Assembly (NCBI RefSeq): GCF_000741535.1
Contig: NZ_JGYQ01000007.1
Location: 558,001-622,000, forward strand
Reading direction: 5' to 3'
DNA: 64,000 nt
DNA from: Bifidobacterium boum
Lineage (GTDB): Bacteria; Actinomycetota; Actinomycetes; Actinomycetales; Bifidobacteriaceae
Under the pieces are notes generated by a model, which was not told the DNA's origin, did not search any database, and saw nothing but the letters and a program-made list of their open reading frames with translations. The translations under genes were made by a program, and so were the position numbers. Below are positions 31,122-39,758 of this stretch, piece after piece (position 1 is the stretch's first letter; every line of letters starts with the position of its first letter).

Positions 31122-34100
31122 ATGAACAACAGCAGTATGGGCAGGCCGGCGGCGCATTCGCCTATGCGCCATTCACGGTTCGGGGCAGTACGCCGGCTGG
31201 TGTCTTCCGGCAGGCGACGGTGGGTCACGCCGGTGGTCATGCTGGTGTTGCTGTTGGGGATTGTCGCGGGGGCGATTATCGTCAGTTCGGTGACACAACC
31301 GCATGTGCAGCTTGATGACGGCACAGTGTGGGTCACGTCGCTGAAAGATCATAAGGCTGCACGGTTCAACGTGAAGAACCGGGACGCCGATGCCGGTGTC
31401 GCCTCGAAGGCCGCACGATTCGATATCGCCCAGCATGATGGCGACACGGTGCTTTCCGAAGGCACGAAAGCCAGTAATATCGCGGCTTCCACGGTCAGTG
31501 AGAGCGGCAATACGACGATGACGTCGGATATGGAAACCGTGGTCGGCGGTTCGACGGTGGCGCTGTTCAACGCCAAAACAGGCAACGTGTGGGTGGGGTC
31601 CGCCTCGGATGTGGAATCCATGAACCCCACCGCCGACGCTCCGAATATGAAACTTGGCGCGGGCAGTGCGATTGCGGTGACGCATGACGGTACGGTGTAC
31701 GGCTATCGTGCTTCCGATCACACGGTGATGAGTGTTGACGGGCCGCAGGGCACGCTCGCCGCAGTCGGCAGCATTCCAGGCGCGTCGAGTGCGGAATCGT
31801 TCACTGTGGTGGGCGGTACCCCGGTTGTCGCCGGCAATGGCAAAGTGTTCTGGCCGTCCGGCAATGTGACGATAGGGCTGACGGGCAGGGCGGTATTGCA
31901 AGCCCCGTCCACTGACGGCAGGCAGCGGGACTGGGTGGCGGTGTCGACGCCACGTGGCATCGCGACGGTTGATTTGCGCAGCAAGAAGGTCGTGCCACTG
32001 TCGAATTCCGGCAAGGGGGATGCGGCGCGGCCGGTGTCGACCGGGGGTTGCGTGTTCGCGGCATGGTCGCAGCGTGCCAACAACTACGTGTCGGTGTGTG
32101 ATGCTCATGGCGTCAGCGCGAAGTTCTCGTCGTTGGAATCGGTCAATCCGACTTCACAGCTGGTGTTCCGTACGAATCATCGCCTGGTGGTGCTCAACGA
32201 TGTCATCAACGGCAATGTGTGGAATCCGCAGGAGTCCACGAAAGTCATCAAAATCCAGTGGAACAAGGTGGACACCAAGCAGTCCAAGCAGCAGGAGCAG
32301 AATAATGACAGCGCGAACAACCAACGTCATTTCAGTAAAACCTGCTCCTCTCAATCCGGGCAGATCAAAGCGCAGGATGATGCGTTCGGCGCTCGGACGG
32401 GTTCGCAGCAGATTCTTGATGTGCTGCGCAATGATGAGCAGACCGATTGTTCGGTGCTGCGCATCGATTCGGTGAGCGCTCCCGATGGGGCCGATATCAA
32501 GGTTTCTCCGATTTATGATGGCCGGTATCTTCAGCTTGACGCTTCAGCGGCGTCGGCTGGTTCTGTGACGTTCAGCTATACCATTTCCGATGGTCGCGGT
32601 CAGACATCCAGCGCCAACGTGTCGCTTGACCTTACGGCGGGAGCCAATCGCGCGCCACTGCAAATCGACACTCCCCCGGAGTTTGATGTCGAGCAGGGGG
32701 CTTCGACCACAGTCAACGCGTCGGGCAGTTTCCGCGATCCCGACGGCGATCCGCTGACCTTGGTGTCAGCGACCCCGCAGAACACCGATCAGGTGACGGT
32801 TTCCACGCGTGCCGACGGCCAGCTGGTGTTCAACGCCGGTTCGATGTCTTCAGGGCGTGCAGGTATCGAGGTCACCGTGTCCGACGGTCTGCAAATCGGC
32901 ACCGGCATGATCTACTTTTCAGTGAAACCGGCGAATACGCTCGCCGCCACTATTGATCCCGTGGTCAGGCAGACCACGCCGGATACTCGCACCACGATCG
33001 CGTTGAAGCAGTATGTTCATGGCACGTCGCTCGAGCCGGCACAACTGACCGCGGTGGAATCCCCTGCCGGCGTGTCCGCCACGATGAATGCGACCGATAT
33101 GTCGATCACGTTCAGTGCGAGCGATCCGGGCACGTACTATGTGCCGTACACTATCACGCAAGGGTCCGTTCCGACGACCGGCCTGGTTCGTGTGGACGTG
33201 CAGGCCGTCACCGGGGATGCCGCCAAACCGGTCGCGGCGAACGATGTCGCGTTGCTTGGTGCGGACAATACCGCGATTGTGGAACCGTTGGCCAATGATG
33301 TCGACCCGTTGGGCGGCGTACTGTCGGTGACCAGTGTCGCCGCCGACTCGCAGAGCGGCATCAAAACAGGCATCGTCGGCAATAAGCGGGTGTATATTAC
33401 GGCGCGACGCGTCCCGACCCAACCGGTGCAACTCACGTACACGGTGGCCAATGCCGCCGGATCGTCAACCGGTGTGATCACCTTGCAGCCGCCGGCGCTG
33501 ACAAGCTCGAATTCCGTGCCGAAGGCGGGCAATATCACCGCCCAGGTGCGTACCGGCGGCATCGTGTCCGTGGACGTGCTCGACCATGTCACATACTCCG
33601 ATGGCACTACGGTGAAGTTGCAGAACAATCTTGAGGTCGACAAGCATACGTTCAAGGGGCTGGTGTTTGTCTCCGGCGATACCGTGCGCTACCAAGCCAG
33701 CCGGCAGACCGGTTCCTTCCCCGTCACGTACACGGTGAAAGACAACCTCGGCAATACGGCTTCCGCCACCATCACCATCAACGTGCATGAGAAGGACGCT
33801 TCGAACAAGGCGGCTCCGACGCCGGCCGACGTCGAAGCGCAGGTCGCCGCCGGGCAGAAAGTCCAGATCCCGGTTACGCTCACCGGCATCGATCCGGACG
33901 GTGATGACGTGCAGCTGCTCGGCTTGGGCAACAAGGCGCCGAAACTCGGTCGTATCACCGAAGTGGGCGCCACGTATCTGGTGTATGAGGCGTACGCGGA
34001 TTCTACGGGCACCGACACATTCTCGTATGCGGTGGAGGATTGGACCGGACAGCGGGCAACCGCGCAAATCCGCGTCGGCGTGTTCTCTTCCGGCGCGGAT

Positions 34101-37100
34101 TCAGGCGTGTATGCGCGTGACGATGAGATCACGTTGCGTCCAAACACCGCAACCACCGTCCCAGTCGCCCAGAATGATATCTCCGGTGACAGCACGGACC
34201 TGACCGTGGGCAAGCATGTCGAATCGCAAGGCATCAGCGGTATCAGCGTGAGCGACAACATGCTCTCGTTCACTACGCCGAAGCAGCCGGGAACGTATTA
34301 CGTGGCGTACACCGTGAACAACAAGGCGGGCCTGTCCGATACCGCGACGTTAACGGTGAATGTCGATGCGAACGCCCCCATCGACCCGCCGACCGCCTAC
34401 GATTATCGTGTGCCCGCGGCCGCGACCATCGACAAGAAATCCGTGGATGTGGACGTCTCCCAGTGGATCGCGAACCCTTCAGGCACCGCTGATGAACTCC
34501 AAGTTGGTGTGGATCCGTCCGCCGCCGATCATGCGCATGTCAAGGGCGGTAAAGGTTCCACAACCATCAGCGTGGATCTGACCGATGAGGCGCGTGCCGT
34601 GCCGTACACCGTGACGAACACGACGTACGGCATTACTTCCACCGCGTTCATCCAAGTGCCGGCCTACGGCGTGTTCCCGCCGACCTTACGGCCGAAAGCC
34701 CCGGCGTTGAAAGTCAACGCACATGAGACCATCACCATCAATATCGCCGATTACGTGCGTGTGGGGGCCGGAAAAACCGCGTACGTGGATGACGCCGGTT
34801 CGGTGAGCGCCACCAAAGCCGCGAACAACGACCTGTATGTCAATGATCAAACGTTGCGGTTCACCGCCCCGAAGGATTATGCGGGGCCGGCATCCATCAC
34901 CTTCACCGCGGTGGATGGCAAACGCAGCAAAGGCGATAGCGTGAAAATCGTCAATTCGGCGGTGCTGACCCTGCCGATCACGGTAATCGGGCGTGACGTG
35001 CCCGCGCCGACATTCTCCTCCCCCACGGTTGACGTGGCAGCCGGGGAAAGCGCCACCACCATCGATTTGACCGCGCTGACGCATTCGCCTTCCGGATTAT
35101 ACGACGATGAGAAGCAGTACACGTATGCCGGAGGCGCGAACTCCAATGGGGTTGACGCGAAAGTGAGCGCTGCCGGCAAACTGACGGTTTCCGCAAGCAA
35201 AACCGCCGCGCCCGGCACCACGGTGAGCGTGCCGGTGAATATCACGTATGCGAAAGGCACGGTGAATGCCGGCGTGACCGTACGAGTCACCGCATCCAAC
35301 CGGCCGTTGGCGCGGGTCAGCGGCAAAACCGTGAACATCAAGGCGGGGTCAAGCCAACAGGTCAATATGCTGGCCGACGCATACAACCCGTTCCCTGACA
35401 CGCCGTTGACCGTCACCGATTGCACGGCGGACAAGGGCGCGAAATTCATCGTGACCTGCCCGTCCAACGGCGTGATTTCCATCACCGCGTCCTCTGATAT
35501 CGGGGCGAGCAACAACACGGTGGTCGTAACCGTGCGTGACGCCACCCAGACGCGGGAACGTGAGACGACCGGCACCATCAACGTCGCCGTAAGCGATAAG
35601 CCCGACGCGCCGCTGCTGTCAGCCGTGTCCACCAAGCCGCAGGATGGCAGAATCGATTTGAACTGGACCGCCGGGTCAGCGAACGGCAGTCCGATCACCG
35701 AATACAAGGTCCTGTGGAGCGGCGCCGGGAGCGGCGAGCGCTCATGCGGGGCGGCGACCTCATGCACGATTGACGGTTTGAGCAACGGCAAAACCTACAC
35801 GTTCAAGGTGCGAGCCAAGAACGAGGTCGGCTGGTCCAAGGAGTCCAATGCCGTGGAAGGTACGCCGGACAAGCTGCCGGACGCACCAACCGACGTGAGT
35901 ATCGAAGGCGGGGAGCGTACGATCACCGTCACATGGAAAGCCCCGAGCGGCAATTTCTCTGCGATTGACAATTATCGGGTCACGTTGAGCGGGACGAACG
36001 CGCCGGCACCGCAGGAAACCACCGGTACCAGCGTCACGTTCCCCATCGACGACAACGCCATCATCGACGGCGTTTCCTACAAGGCGACCGTCCAATCCCA
36101 TAACAAGGTGAATTGGAGCCAGCCGTCCAAACAGTCCGGGGATGCGAAACCGTGGGGTAAGCCCGATGCCCCGCATATCACGGTGACGAATGACGACACC
36201 AAGGGGACGCTCACCGTCGAATCGGTTGGCAATACCCGCAACGCGGGCTGCAAGGCGGTCGAATTGTCCGGCGATCTTGACTTCACGGTGGCATGCGACG
36301 GGTCGAAGACGTTCGATATTCCGGAACATGACCTCAATACGAAGGAATACACCGTTCATGCCAGCGTCGTCGGCGACAAGGCGACGCGCAGCGACCCGGC
36401 GACGGTGAAGTTCACGCCTCATTACACAGTGGAGACACCGGCTTCGGTCAAAGTCTCAAGCAAGGGCGACACGTGCAAGGTCGAGTGGACCAAGCGCGGC
36501 CATGCCGACGGGTTCACCGTGCAGGCGGCCGGCTTCGTCCCGTACGTCGCCGAAGCGTCCGAACGGTCGCATGATTTCACACTCGCCCCATGGCAGGCGT
36601 GCACCACCGGCAGTGTCGCGCAGATGTTCAATGGTGCGGCAAGCGACATGGTTGCCGACGCCCTGGCCCAACCGTATGTGAACAAGAAGAAGGCGCAGAT
36701 CACCGTGCCGAGTTTGCGTTGGAACGCGAAGGACGCGAATATCATCGACGTTGACGGCGGAGTGGTGACCACGTACGGTCAGGCAGGAACCAGTGCAATC
36801 GTGTTCAAAGCCAACGGCAAGTCGTGGACTGTCGCATGGACGCCCGGCACCCATGCGCTGGATGTCAAGGATCTGTTGCCGGCGGGAGCCGACTACACGT
36901 GGAGCGTGAACGTGACAGGCGCAGATCCGGCATTGAGCAACGCCAAGGACGGCGGGCGGCTGCTGGACAAAGACCGGGTCGCGCCGCCCGCACCACAGCC
37001 CGATCCAAGTCCGAATTCCAGCGCCAATCCGAGCGCGAGCCCGACAACATCCGCGAAACCAGCGGAACCCGCTTCCGTCAGGATGCCGTTCCCACGTCGC

Positions 37101-37208
37101 CCAGGCATCCGAATCCTGCAATCGCAGGATGACGCGACGGCATGGATGAGCACACGGACTATCGCAGCAATGACAACCCAACAGCAAGGAGCAACCCATG
37201 AGCACTGA
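31122..37208 (+). CDS. fn3: Giant cell-surface protein with Ig-like repeats and two FN3 domains
   Basis: 2028 residues. A short cytoplasmic N-terminus rich in Arg is followed by one membrane helix (about 37-58), so most of the protein is outside. Residues about 60-400 look like a beta-propeller (repeats with NVWVGSASDV, GTVYGYR, GKVFWPSG). Next come many Ig-/cadherin-like beta-sandwich repeats marked by DPDGDPLTL, DPDGDDVQLLG and YTVKDNLGNTAS-type signatures. Two fibronectin type III domains lie at about 1493-1680 (PDAPLLSAVST..., PDAPTDVSIEGG...), and the C-terminus is a Pro/Ser/Ala-rich segment. In bifidobacteria the FN3-containing protein of this cluster has been reported to interact with host cytokines; I have not verified that for this sequence. 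Its stop overlaps the moxR start by 11 nt, so expression is probably coupled. Confidence 0.9.
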   Translation: MNNSSMGRPAAHSPMRHSRFGAVRRLVSSGRRRWVTPVVMLVLLLGIVAGAIIVSSVTQPHVQLDDGTVWVTSLKDHKAARFNVKNRDADAGVASKAARFDIAQHDGDTVLSEGTKASNIAASTVSESGNTTMTSDMETVVGGSTVALFNAKTGNVWVGSASDVESMNPTADAPNMKLGAGSAIAVTHDGTVYGYRASDHTVMSVDGPQGTLAAVGSIPGASSAESFTVVGGTPVVAGNGKVFWPSGNVTIGLTGRAVLQAPSTDGRQRDWVAVSTPRGIATVDLRSKKVVPLSNSGKGDAARPVSTGGCVFAAWSQRANNYVSVCDAHGVSAKFSSLESVNPTSQLVFRTNHRLVVLNDVINGNVWNPQESTKVIKIQWNKVDTKQSKQQEQNNDSANNQRHFSKTCSSQSGQIKAQDDAFGARTGSQQILDVLRNDEQTDCSVLRIDSVSAPDGADIKVSPIYDGRYLQLDASAASAGSVTFSYTISDGRGQTSSANVSLDLTAGANRAPLQIDTPPEFDVEQGASTTVNASGSFRDPDGDPLTLVSATPQNTDQVTVSTRADGQLVFNAGSMSSGRAGIEVTVSDGLQIGTGMIYFSVKPANTLAATIDPVVRQTTPDTRTTIALKQYVHGTSLEPAQLTAVESPAGVSATMNATDMSITFSASDPGTYYVPYTITQGSVPTTGLVRVDVQAVTGDAAKPVAANDVALLGADNTAIVEPLANDVDPLGGVLSVTSVAADSQSGIKTGIVGNKRVYITARRVPTQPVQLTYTVANAAGSSTGVITLQPPALTSSNSVPKAGNITAQVRTGGIVSVDVLDHVTYSDGTTVKLQNNLEVDKHTFKGLVFVSGDTVRYQASRQTGSFPVTYTVKDNLGNTASATITINVHEKDASNKAAPTPADVEAQVAAGQKVQIPVTLTGIDPDGDDVQLLGLGNKAPKLGRITEVGATYLVYEAYADSTGTDTFSYAVEDWTGQRATAQIRVGVFSSGADSGVYARDDEITLRPNTATTVPVAQNDISGDSTDLTVGKHVESQGISGISVSDNMLSFTTPKQPGTYYVAYTVNNKAGLSDTATLTVNVDANAPIDPPTAYDYRVPAAATIDKKSVDVDVSQWIANPSGTADELQVGVDPSAADHAHVKGGKGSTTISVDLTDEARAVPYTVTNTTYGITSTAFIQVPAYGVFPPTLRPKAPALKVNAHETITINIADYVRVGAGKTAYVDDAGSVSATKAANNDLYVNDQTLRFTAPKDYAGPASITFTAVDGKRSKGDSVKIVNSAVLTLPITVIGRDVPAPTFSSPTVDVAAGESATTIDLTALTHSPSGLYDDEKQYTYAGGANSNGVDAKVSAAGKLTVSASKTAAPGTTVSVPVNITYAKGTVNAGVTVRVTASNRPLARVSGKTVNIKAGSSQQVNMLADAYNPFPDTPLTVTDCTADKGAKFIVTCPSNGVISITASSDIGASNNTVVVTVRDATQTRERETTGTINVAVSDKPDAPLLSAVSTKPQDGRIDLNWTAGSANGSPITEYKVLWSGAGSGERSCGAATSCTIDGLSNGKTYTFKVRAKNEVGWSKESNAVEGTPDKLPDAPTDVSIEGGERTITVTWKAPSGNFSAIDNYRVTLSGTNAPAPQETTGTSVTFPIDDNAIIDGVSYKATVQSHNKVNWSQPSKQSGDAKPWGKPDAPHITVTNDDTKGTLTVESVGNTRNAGCKAVELSGDLDFTVACDGSKTFDIPEHDLNTKEYTVHASVVGDKATRSDPATVKFTPHYTVETPASVKVSSKGDTCKVEWTKRGHADGFTVQAAGFVPYVAEASERSHDFTLAPWQACTTGSVAQMFNGAASDMVADALAQPYVNKKKAQITVPSLRWNAKDANIIDVDGGVVTTYGQAGTSAIVFKANGKSWTVAWTPGTHALDVKDLLPAGADYTWSVNVTGADPALSNAKDGGRLLDKDRVAPPAPQPDPSPNSSANPSASPTTSAKPAEPASVRMPFPRRPGIRILQSQDDATAWMSTRTIAAMTTQQQGATHEH

Positions 37209-38493
37209 CAACAGCGACGCAACCCAGTTGGGTTCCATCGGCCACACCCCGCGTGTGCCCGCCCAACCGCATGGTCCGCAGCAGCCGTCCATCCCCACGC
37301 TCGGCCAGCAGCCGGCATTGCCGGTGCATGAACCGGATGCGGACACGGAAAGCACCGTGCTGAGCACGCATACCACAACGAACCCGGCGACACCGACAGT
37401 ACCGGCGACACCGACGCGTCCGATACAACCGGCACAACAAGTACAACCACAGCCCACACAGCGCGCCTCCTCACAACCTGCCCGGCCCACAACCTCCCGC
37501 CCGGCCGCCGCTTCCGGCCTGATGTCCGCCCCGCCCGAAGACATCATCCGATTCCATGACACCTTCCGCAAACTGGTCGACAACGTCTCCCAGGTCGTGG
37601 TCGGCAAGGAGACACCGATCCGCCAGTGCGTCACCGCCCTTGTGGTCGGCGGGCATATCCTGCTCGAAGACAATCCGGGAACCGGCAAAACCCAGTTGGC
37701 CCGAGGCTTGGCCAACTCGATCGACATGCCGTTCAAACGTATCCAGTTCACGCCTGACCTCCTGCCATCCGACGTGGTCGGCGTCACCTACTACGACCAG
37801 AAGCGCGGCGAATTCGAATACCGTGAAGGCCCGATTTTCGCGTCCATCGTACTGGCCGACGAGATCAACCGCGCCTCGCCGAAAACCCAGTCTGCGCTGC
37901 TTGAGGTCATGGAAGAGCAGAATGTCACCGTCGACGGGGTCACCCACCCGGTACCGCAACCGTTCATGGTCATCGCCACCCAGAATCCGATCGAACAGCT
38001 CGGCACATACAAGCTGCCTGAAGCGCAGATGGACCGGTTCCTCATCAAAACCACCATCGGATACCCGAGCCATGAGGCCAGCGTCAACATCCTCAAGCAG
38101 GTCAACGTCACCGACCGTGCCGCCACCGTGCATCCGGTGCTCACCGGCGAAGACATCCTGCGCATGCGCCAAGTCGGCGAGCGCATGCATCTCGATGATG
38201 CCATCGTCGAATACATTGTGCGTCTGGTGGAGGCGACCCGTCATCATGAGCGTATCCAGGTCGGTTCCTCCATGCGTGGCGCGCTCGCGTTGACCCGTTG
38301 CGCTCGCGTGTGGGCGGCGGCTGATAATCGCGGGTATGTGGTGCCTGATGATGTGAAGAGTCTTGCCGTGGTGGTGCTTGCGCATCGTATCACGCTCACT
38401 GCCGAATCCACGTTCGCGGGGTTGACCGCGCAGCAGGTGGTTGAGCAGATTCTTGATGATGTTCCCGCACCGCACGTGGGCGCCAACGCCTGA
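37198..38493 (+). CDS. MoxR-family AAA+ ATPase
   Basis: 431 residues from an ATG at 37198 with AAGGAG six nt upstream, inside the 3' end of the FN3 gene. The first 100 residues are a Thr/Pro/Gln-rich, probably disordered segment. The MoxR core follows: VVVGKETPIRQCVTALVVGG, Walker A EDNPGTGKTQLARGLA, VQFT-type FTPDLLPSDVVGVTYYD, Walker B SIVLADEINRASPKTQSALLEVMEE, sensor ATQNPIEQLGTYKLPEAQMDRF, and the C-terminal lid. MoxR ATPases act as chaperones that mature or remodel partner complexes and are typically encoded next to DUF58 and transglutaminase-like genes, exactly as here. The long N-terminal extension is unusual and could be a phosphorylation target of the neighbouring kinase (inference). 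Confidence 0.93.
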   Translation: MSTDNSDATQLGSIGHTPRVPAQPHGPQQPSIPTLGQQPALPVHEPDADTESTVLSTHTTTNPATPTVPATPTRPIQPAQQVQPQPTQRASSQPARPTTSRPAAASGLMSAPPEDIIRFHDTFRKLVDNVSQVVVGKETPIRQCVTALVVGGHILLEDNPGTGKTQLARGLANSIDMPFKRIQFTPDLLPSDVVGVTYYDQKRGEFEYREGPIFASIVLADEINRASPKTQSALLEVMEEQNVTVDGVTHPVPQPFMVIATQNPIEQLGTYKLPEAQMDRFLIKTTIGYPSHEASVNILKQVNVTDRAATVHPVLTGEDILRMRQVGERMHLDDAIVEYIVRLVEATRHHERIQVGSSMRGALALTRCARVWAAADNRGYVVPDDVKSLAVVVLAHRITLTAESTFAGLTAQQVVEQILDDVPAPHVGANA

Positions 38494-38537
38494 ACCACAC
38501 ATGGGGCACACGCCCTCACAGTTTGAAAGGTCGAGGA

Positions 38538-39758
38538 ATGCGGCAATCACAGACAACGCGGCGCAACAGAACGTTCCAACGTTCGATGCGTCGGATCGGA
38601 CGCCGGGCCGAGCGGCTGGCCACGTCAACCGTGTCCCCGCTTGGCTGGGCGGTTATCGTTCTTGCCATCGTTTGCACTGTGGCGTTCGCACGGCTGGGCT
38701 GGCATGAGCTGCTTGCCATGGCGGTCGTGTTGGCGACCATGACGGTATGTGCGATTGCGATGTCGCTGGGCAATACCGCGTTCAACGCCGCCATCGACGT
38801 GTCCGACCGGCGGGTCACGGTGTCTGACACAGTGGATGTCAACGTAACCGTGGATAATCCCGGCCGCACGCCGACCGCTTCGGCGCGTGGCGATTTGCCG
38901 ATCGGCGAGCATCATGAGCGGTTCACCATTCCTATCCTTGCCGCCGGCCAGTCGAAACACACGAGCGTGCAGTTCACGGCTATCAGCCGCGGAGTATTGC
39001 CAGTCGGCCCGTTGTCCATCCGCAAGGGCGATCCGTTCGGCTTGATTCGTCGTGAACGGCGGCTCGCCGAGCATATCGACGTGTTCATCCACCCTCGCAC
39101 CGTGATGCTCAACACGTTGAATGCCGGTATCCCGCGCGATTTGGAGGGCCAGCCGAGCGGTGAGATCGTTGATGACGATCTTGATTTCTACGGGCTGCGT
39201 GAGTATGAGCCCGGGGATGACGTGCGTAACGTGCACTGGCTGAGTTCCGCGAAAACGGGCGCGCTGATGATCCGCCAGTATGAGGCCACCCGGCGTACCG
39301 ACACCGCATTGACGATCAGTATCACCCCCAATGACTATCGCGACGCCCAGGAGTTCGAGCAGGCGGTGTCCATTCATGCTTCCATCGGCGTGCAATGCCT
39401 GCAACAGGGCCGACCGGTCACCGCACACGCCGGCACCCGGCACACGTCGCCGCGGCATGCCACCGAGTTTCTTGACGAATGCAGCGCCATCGTCCCCGAT
39501 ATCGACGACAATCCCAATCTTGCGCAGGATACGCTCGTCCGTGCGCCGGACGCGACGTTCTATTTCTTCACTGTCGGCAGCATGAAACCTCTCGATGTCA
39601 TCAAACGTATGACGTTGGCTTTGCCGCATAGCGCGACCTGCGTGGTGTTGCAAACCGCGCCCGGCCAGCCGCGCGGCATCAAACGGTACGCCGGTTTCAC
39701 GCTGGCGACTGTGGGAGACCTTGCCGATTTGCCGATCATCATGGGGGTGTTGGCATGA
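38538..39758 (+). CDS. DUF58 family membrane protein
   Basis: 406 residues from the ATG at 38538, with AAAGG about nine nt upstream. The frame also has a TTG at 38523, less likely. A basic N-terminus leads into two closely spaced membrane helices (about 30-75, WAVIVLAIVCTVAFARLG and LLAMAVVLATMTVCAIAMSLG). Then comes a beta domain (DRRVTVSDTVDVNVTVDNPG) and the DUF58 signature DLDFYGLREYEPGDDVRNVHWLSSAKTGALMIRQYE, followed by a vWA-like fold. It lies between MoxR and the transglutaminase-like gene, the classic trio; the last four bases overlap the next gene as ATGA. The expected role is partner or substrate of the MoxR ATPase in envelope biogenesis. Confidence 0.92.
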   Translation: MRQSQTTRRNRTFQRSMRRIGRRAERLATSTVSPLGWAVIVLAIVCTVAFARLGWHELLAMAVVLATMTVCAIAMSLGNTAFNAAIDVSDRRVTVSDTVDVNVTVDNPGRTPTASARGDLPIGEHHERFTIPILAAGQSKHTSVQFTAISRGVLPVGPLSIRKGDPFGLIRRERRLAEHIDVFIHPRTVMLNTLNAGIPRDLEGQPSGEIVDDDLDFYGLREYEPGDDVRNVHWLSSAKTGALMIRQYEATRRTDTALTISITPNDYRDAQEFEQAVSIHASIGVQCLQQGRPVTAHAGTRHTSPRHATEFLDECSAIVPDIDDNPNLAQDTLVRAPDATFYFFTVGSMKPLDVIKRMTLALPHSATCVVLQTAPGQPRGIKRYAGFTLATVGDLADLPIIMGVLA